NCBI RefSeq assembly: GCF_006716485.1
Contig: NZ_VFPD01000002.1
Span: forward strand, 674,496-738,495
Direction of reading: 5' to 3'
DNA from: Chryseobacterium aquifrigidense
Lineage (GTDB): Bacteria > Bacteroidota > Bacteroidia > Flavobacteriales > Weeksellaceae
DNA length: 64,000 nt
Positions within the stretch are counted from its first letter, which is position 1. Every line of letters begins with the position of its first letter. Shown here one piece after another: positions 61,262 through 64,000 of this stretch. A program made the position numbers and the translations under genes. The notes under the pieces are model-generated. The model ran no database searches. It had not been told where the DNA came from and saw only the letters and a list, made by a program, of their open reading frames with translations.

Positions 61262-61288
61262 AAAATCCGCTGAAAATAATCAGCGGAT
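61262..61288 (-). terminator. Terminator of the outer-membrane barrel gene
   Basis: ATCCGCTGA / TCAGCGGAT is followed on the minus strand by a T run. Confidence 0.8.
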
Positions 61289-61326
61289 ACCGTAAGAATA
61301 ATTGAATATGAAGAAAGATAATTCTT

Positions 61327-63585
61327 TTACCTTGTTCTGCTTTTAATGGCATCTGATGCGCCTTCTATATCTCTTACCTTTTTCACCTTCTGGTTTCCGA
61401 AATTATAGGTAAGACTTACGATTAAGCTTCTGTTGTAGCGGTTTTGATGGACATAATTATAATTCCCGTTTTCCTGAAAGTCCTCAATTTTAACGATGTT
61501 GGTATTCAGTACATCATTTACATTCACTGCAAACGTCCAGTCGTTCCACATTTTCTTAAGACTAAGATCTAAACTCATCAGGTTTTTCAATGAACCAAGC
61601 TCAATCTGCTGCTTGTCTACGAAGAAATAATTAAGTCCGAAGAACCATGTTTTCTTTTTATCAAGACGAACGGTGTTGTTGGTTTGGATCAAAAGGCTGG
61701 TAGAATTGGTTTTATTGGTGTAGGTAATAAAGTTTCCATTAGGACCTTTTTGATCTTTGAATCGGTCTCCGGTTGTAGGATCAGTATCAAGACTTCCATT
61801 GTTAATATTATGCTGTACACCGATATTGAAATTGGTCGTCCAGTATTGTTTGAAAAATGACTTTTGAATACCTACCATGGCAGACATTTCCTGCTTATTC
61901 CCAAAATTGGTTCTGATATATCTTAAAGCCGGGTTTTCTCCTTCCTTCCCGGCCGGCGATACCGGATATCCCTGAAGCGGAACCTGTGTGATCACATCCT
62001 GAATATAAGAGTGATTTAGAATCAGGAAATATGAATTTTTGAACATATAAGTAAGCTCCTGATTATAGGTGGAAGATGCCTTTACAAATGGGTTGTTCTG
62101 AGTATAATTATCATCTGTAAGAATGTTTCTTACCGGATTAAGTTCCCAGAAACTAGGTCTTCTCATTCTGCTTGAGAAGGAATAGGAGATATTGTTTTTA
62201 TCATTAATTGCATAATTCAGACTTAGATAGGGAAGAAGGTTTTTGTAATTTCTTTCAATTCTTCTTAGGGCTTCTGTGGGAGCATTGTCAGAAGTTCCAA
62301 GGCTGTTTGTAATTTCGTATCTGGCACCTACTTTTCCGGAAAGTTTGTCGGAAATTTTTTTCTCAACGGTAAGATACATTCCGTAGATGTTTTCATCATA
62401 GATAAAATGGTTAGGCCTTGAATCCGGAGCTTTTACGGGATTAAAGGAGTAAGTGATGTTTTTAGAATCGTTATCTGTTTTGGTCTTGTTATAATTTCCG
62501 CCTATAGAAACCGTCAGATCATTTTTAAACTTTTGATTATAATCCACCATTCCGGAGAAGTTATTAATGATCTGTGGAAGGTCCTGAATGACTTGTCTTG
62601 TTCTTGTCCCAACAACTCTGTCAATATCTGAAGCGAAAGTTTGGTTATCTGTGAACTGAAATCTTCTATAGTTGAGGTAAGCACCGTTTACATTCAGTTT
62701 ACTGCCTAACGAATCCGTTTTTAATTCATAATTTAAATTCACAGAATTGTTATAAGATCTTGAATCCTCCCGGTTTTTAGACCATGTATATTCTGTATTT
62801 GTTTTTTTAATGGTATTAAATAAGTCTACCGTTGAATTATAACTTTTATTGGCCCATGTGTTCCATGATAATGCAAGATTGCTCTTATCATTCAGCTGAT
62901 AATCAATATTCAGGTAACCCCCTATGTTTTTATTCGGGTCATCAACATCTCCTACAGATTCATTAGAAGTTTTTACAGTCCCATTTCTTAAAGTATAAGT
63001 TTGTGGCTCGATATTTTCACCCCCGCTAAGGCTGGCGCTTATTCCCAGTTTGTTTTTTCTGTAGTTGGCTGAGAAGCTTGCCTGGCTTCCATTGTATTTA
63101 TTGGTGGTGTTAGACATTCTCATGTTTCCATTCAGGCCATCACTCATTTTTTTCTTTAAAACGATATTGATGATCCCATCAGATGATTCTGCCTGATACT
63201 CACTTCCCGGAACTGTAATGACTTCAATTTTCTGGATATTCTCAGCCGGAGTATTTTTCAGAAACTGAGCCAGAGATTCGGAATCCATATTGCTTTTTCT
63301 TCCGTTGATATAGATCAGCGCATTATTTTTTCCGGCAATTTTTAATGTTTTATCGTCTGTGGAAGATAATAACGGGGTCTGCTTCAGGAGGTCAAAAGTA
63401 GTATTTCCTTTCGCTACGGGAGAAGCTGCTACATCATATACAAAACGGTCGCTTTGCTTTTTGAAAACCTGCTTTGTAATGGTGACTCCTTCTATATTTT
63501 TTGTTTTTGCCGTATCAGATTTCTTCTCCTGAGCAAATGCGCAAGTACCGAATACGATGGCCATTGACAAAATTATACGTTTCAT
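61327..63585 (-). CDS. Outer-membrane beta-barrel family protein (TonB-receptor-like)
   Basis: A 752-residue protein with a signal peptide (IILSMAIVFGTCAFAQ). A plug-like domain with KNIEGVTITKQVFKK, LLKQTPLLSSTDDK, ALIYINGRKS and the plug end SSDGIINIVLKKKMSDG is followed by a large barrel ending in SLTYNFGN and a basic extension. The carboxypeptidase-like N-terminal domain of longer relatives is absent. The pattern is that of the OMP_b-brl_3 group, the substrate of which is unknown. It shares a C-terminal motif with the next gene, a paralogue. Confidence 0.85.
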   Translation of the reverse strand: MKRIILSMAIVFGTCAFAQEKKSDTAKTKNIEGVTITKQVFKKQSDRFVYDVAASPVAKGNTTFDLLKQTPLLSSTDDKTLKIAGKNNALIYINGRKSNMDSESLAQFLKNTPAENIQKIEVITVPGSEYQAESSDGIINIVLKKKMSDGLNGNMRMSNTTNKYNGSQASFSANYRKNKLGISASLSGGENIEPQTYTLRNGTVKTSNESVGDVDDPNKNIGGYLNIDYQLNDKSNLALSWNTWANKSYNSTVDLFNTIKKTNTEYTWSKNREDSRSYNNSVNLNYELKTDSLGSKLNVNGAYLNYRRFQFTDNQTFASDIDRVVGTRTRQVIQDLPQIINNFSGMVDYNQKFKNDLTVSIGGNYNKTKTDNDSKNITYSFNPVKAPDSRPNHFIYDENIYGMYLTVEKKISDKLSGKVGARYEITNSLGTSDNAPTEALRRIERNYKNLLPYLSLNYAINDKNNISYSFSSRMRRPSFWELNPVRNILTDDNYTQNNPFVKASSTYNQELTYMFKNSYFLILNHSYIQDVITQVPLQGYPVSPAGKEGENPALRYIRTNFGNKQEMSAMVGIQKSFFKQYWTTNFNIGVQHNINNGSLDTDPTTGDRFKDQKGPNGNFITYTNKTNSTSLLIQTNNTVRLDKKKTWFFGLNYFFVDKQQIELGSLKNLMSLDLSLKKMWNDWTFAVNVNDVLNTNIVKIEDFQENGNYNYVHQNRYNRSLIVSLTYNFGNQKVKKVRDIEGASDAIKSRTR

Positions 63586-63629
63586 GTTGTTGTTATTTAA
63601 GAGTGGTTTAGTAATAAAGTTTTTATAAA

Positions 63630-64000
63630 TCAGGTTCTTGATTTTACAGCATCATTAGCTGATTTCATTTCCCTTGCTTTTTTCAGTTTCTGATTTCCGA
63701 AATTATAGGTAACCCCGATGCTCATTAGCCTTGGATAGTTGAAGTTGGTGATATTATTGTATTTTCCATTAGGCTGTACTCCTTTAATACTGTAGAAACT
63801 TTGATTGAATAAGTCACTCACTTCAGCTACGATTGTCCAGTCTCCTGCAATTTTTTTCAGACTCAAATCAAAGCTTTGTCTCGCTCCAATCATTCCTCCT
63901 TCCATTGCGGTCTGGCTGGCAAAGAAGTAATTCACTCCCAGGAACCAGTCTTTTTTAGAAGACAGTCTGATAACATTATTGAGGGTTGCAGACATATTGT
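63630..64000 (-). CDS. Outer-membrane beta-barrel protein, C-terminal part
   Basis: The last 123 residues of a second OMP_b-brl_3-type protein, open to the window end. The barrel strands end in SIGVTYNFGNQKLKKAREMK and VKSRT, close to the tail of its downstream neighbour (TYNFGNQKVKKVRD). It lies 44 bp upstream of that gene in transcription order; a tandem duplication is likely. Confidence 0.8.
   Translation of the reverse strand, partial: NMSATLNNVIRLSSKKDWFLGVNYFFASQTAMEGGMIGARQSFDLSLKKIAGDWTIVAEVSDLFNQSFYSIKGVQPNGKYNNITNFNYPRLMSIGVTYNFGNQKLKKAREMKSANDAVKSRT

Overview
The window is a stretch of flavobacterial chromosome, most likely from Chryseobacterium or a close relative. The evidence is threefold. 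Upstream regions carry Bacteroidota-type promoters (TTTG or TTG, 19-20 nt, TAnnTTTG) and almost no Shine-Dalgarno sequences. A secreted protease carries a type IX secretion C-terminal domain. Ribosomal protein L36 has the cysteine-poor Bacteroidota form. No rRNA, tRNA, CRISPR array, transposase or phage gene was seen.

Layout. 1-5 kb: the end of an RND efflux pump, a DUF5995-like protein, two divergent double-glycine-leader peptides with six core cysteines each, a secreted YCII-like protein, pncB and dps. 5.2-8.5 kb: rpsL-rpsG-fusA-rpsJ. 8.5-24.7 kb: an accessory block between rpsJ and rplC, which are adjacent in many bacteria. It holds an iron locus (TonB receptor, lipoprotein, iron permease), a T9SS metalloprotease, unknown exported proteins, and a glycerol regulon (glpD-glpK-glpF-porin with a divergent DeoR-type regulator). 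24.9-38.7 kb: the S10/spc/alpha ribosomal protein cluster with secY, infA and rpoA, driven by its own promoter in front of rplC.

38.8-49.5 kb: a lipoprotein, a GH35 beta-galactosidase, a four-gene two-component locus with two unknown partners plus a small membrane protein, eno, gltA, an SDR/HxlR pair and a third double-glycine six-cysteine peptide. 49.8-58.6 kb: an arginine-deiminase-like hydrolase and CtlX with a four-helix-bundle gene wedged between them. These are followed by a compact operon: an AdoMet decarboxylase-like SpeD, a DUF4178 zinc-ribbon membrane protein, a tiny membrane protein, a DUF350 protein, a membrane-anchored SpeE-like aminopropyltransferase, a Tat-signal FAD oxidoreductase lipoprotein and a histidine-bearing multi-pass protein. 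58.6-64 kb: a GH43 enzyme, an esterase lipoprotein and two tandem outer-membrane beta-barrel paralogues, one cut by the window end.

The most unusual part is the speD-to-membrane-protein operon (52.2-58.6 kb), which looks like a membrane-associated polyamine-type modification pathway. The genes just upstream could feed ornithine towards polyamines. The other notable themes are the three six-cysteine leader peptides, a shared sequence motif in front of two promoters of the two-component locus, and strong hairpins in the few gaps of the ribosomal protein cluster. All functional names come from motifs and context read by eye; no database search was run.
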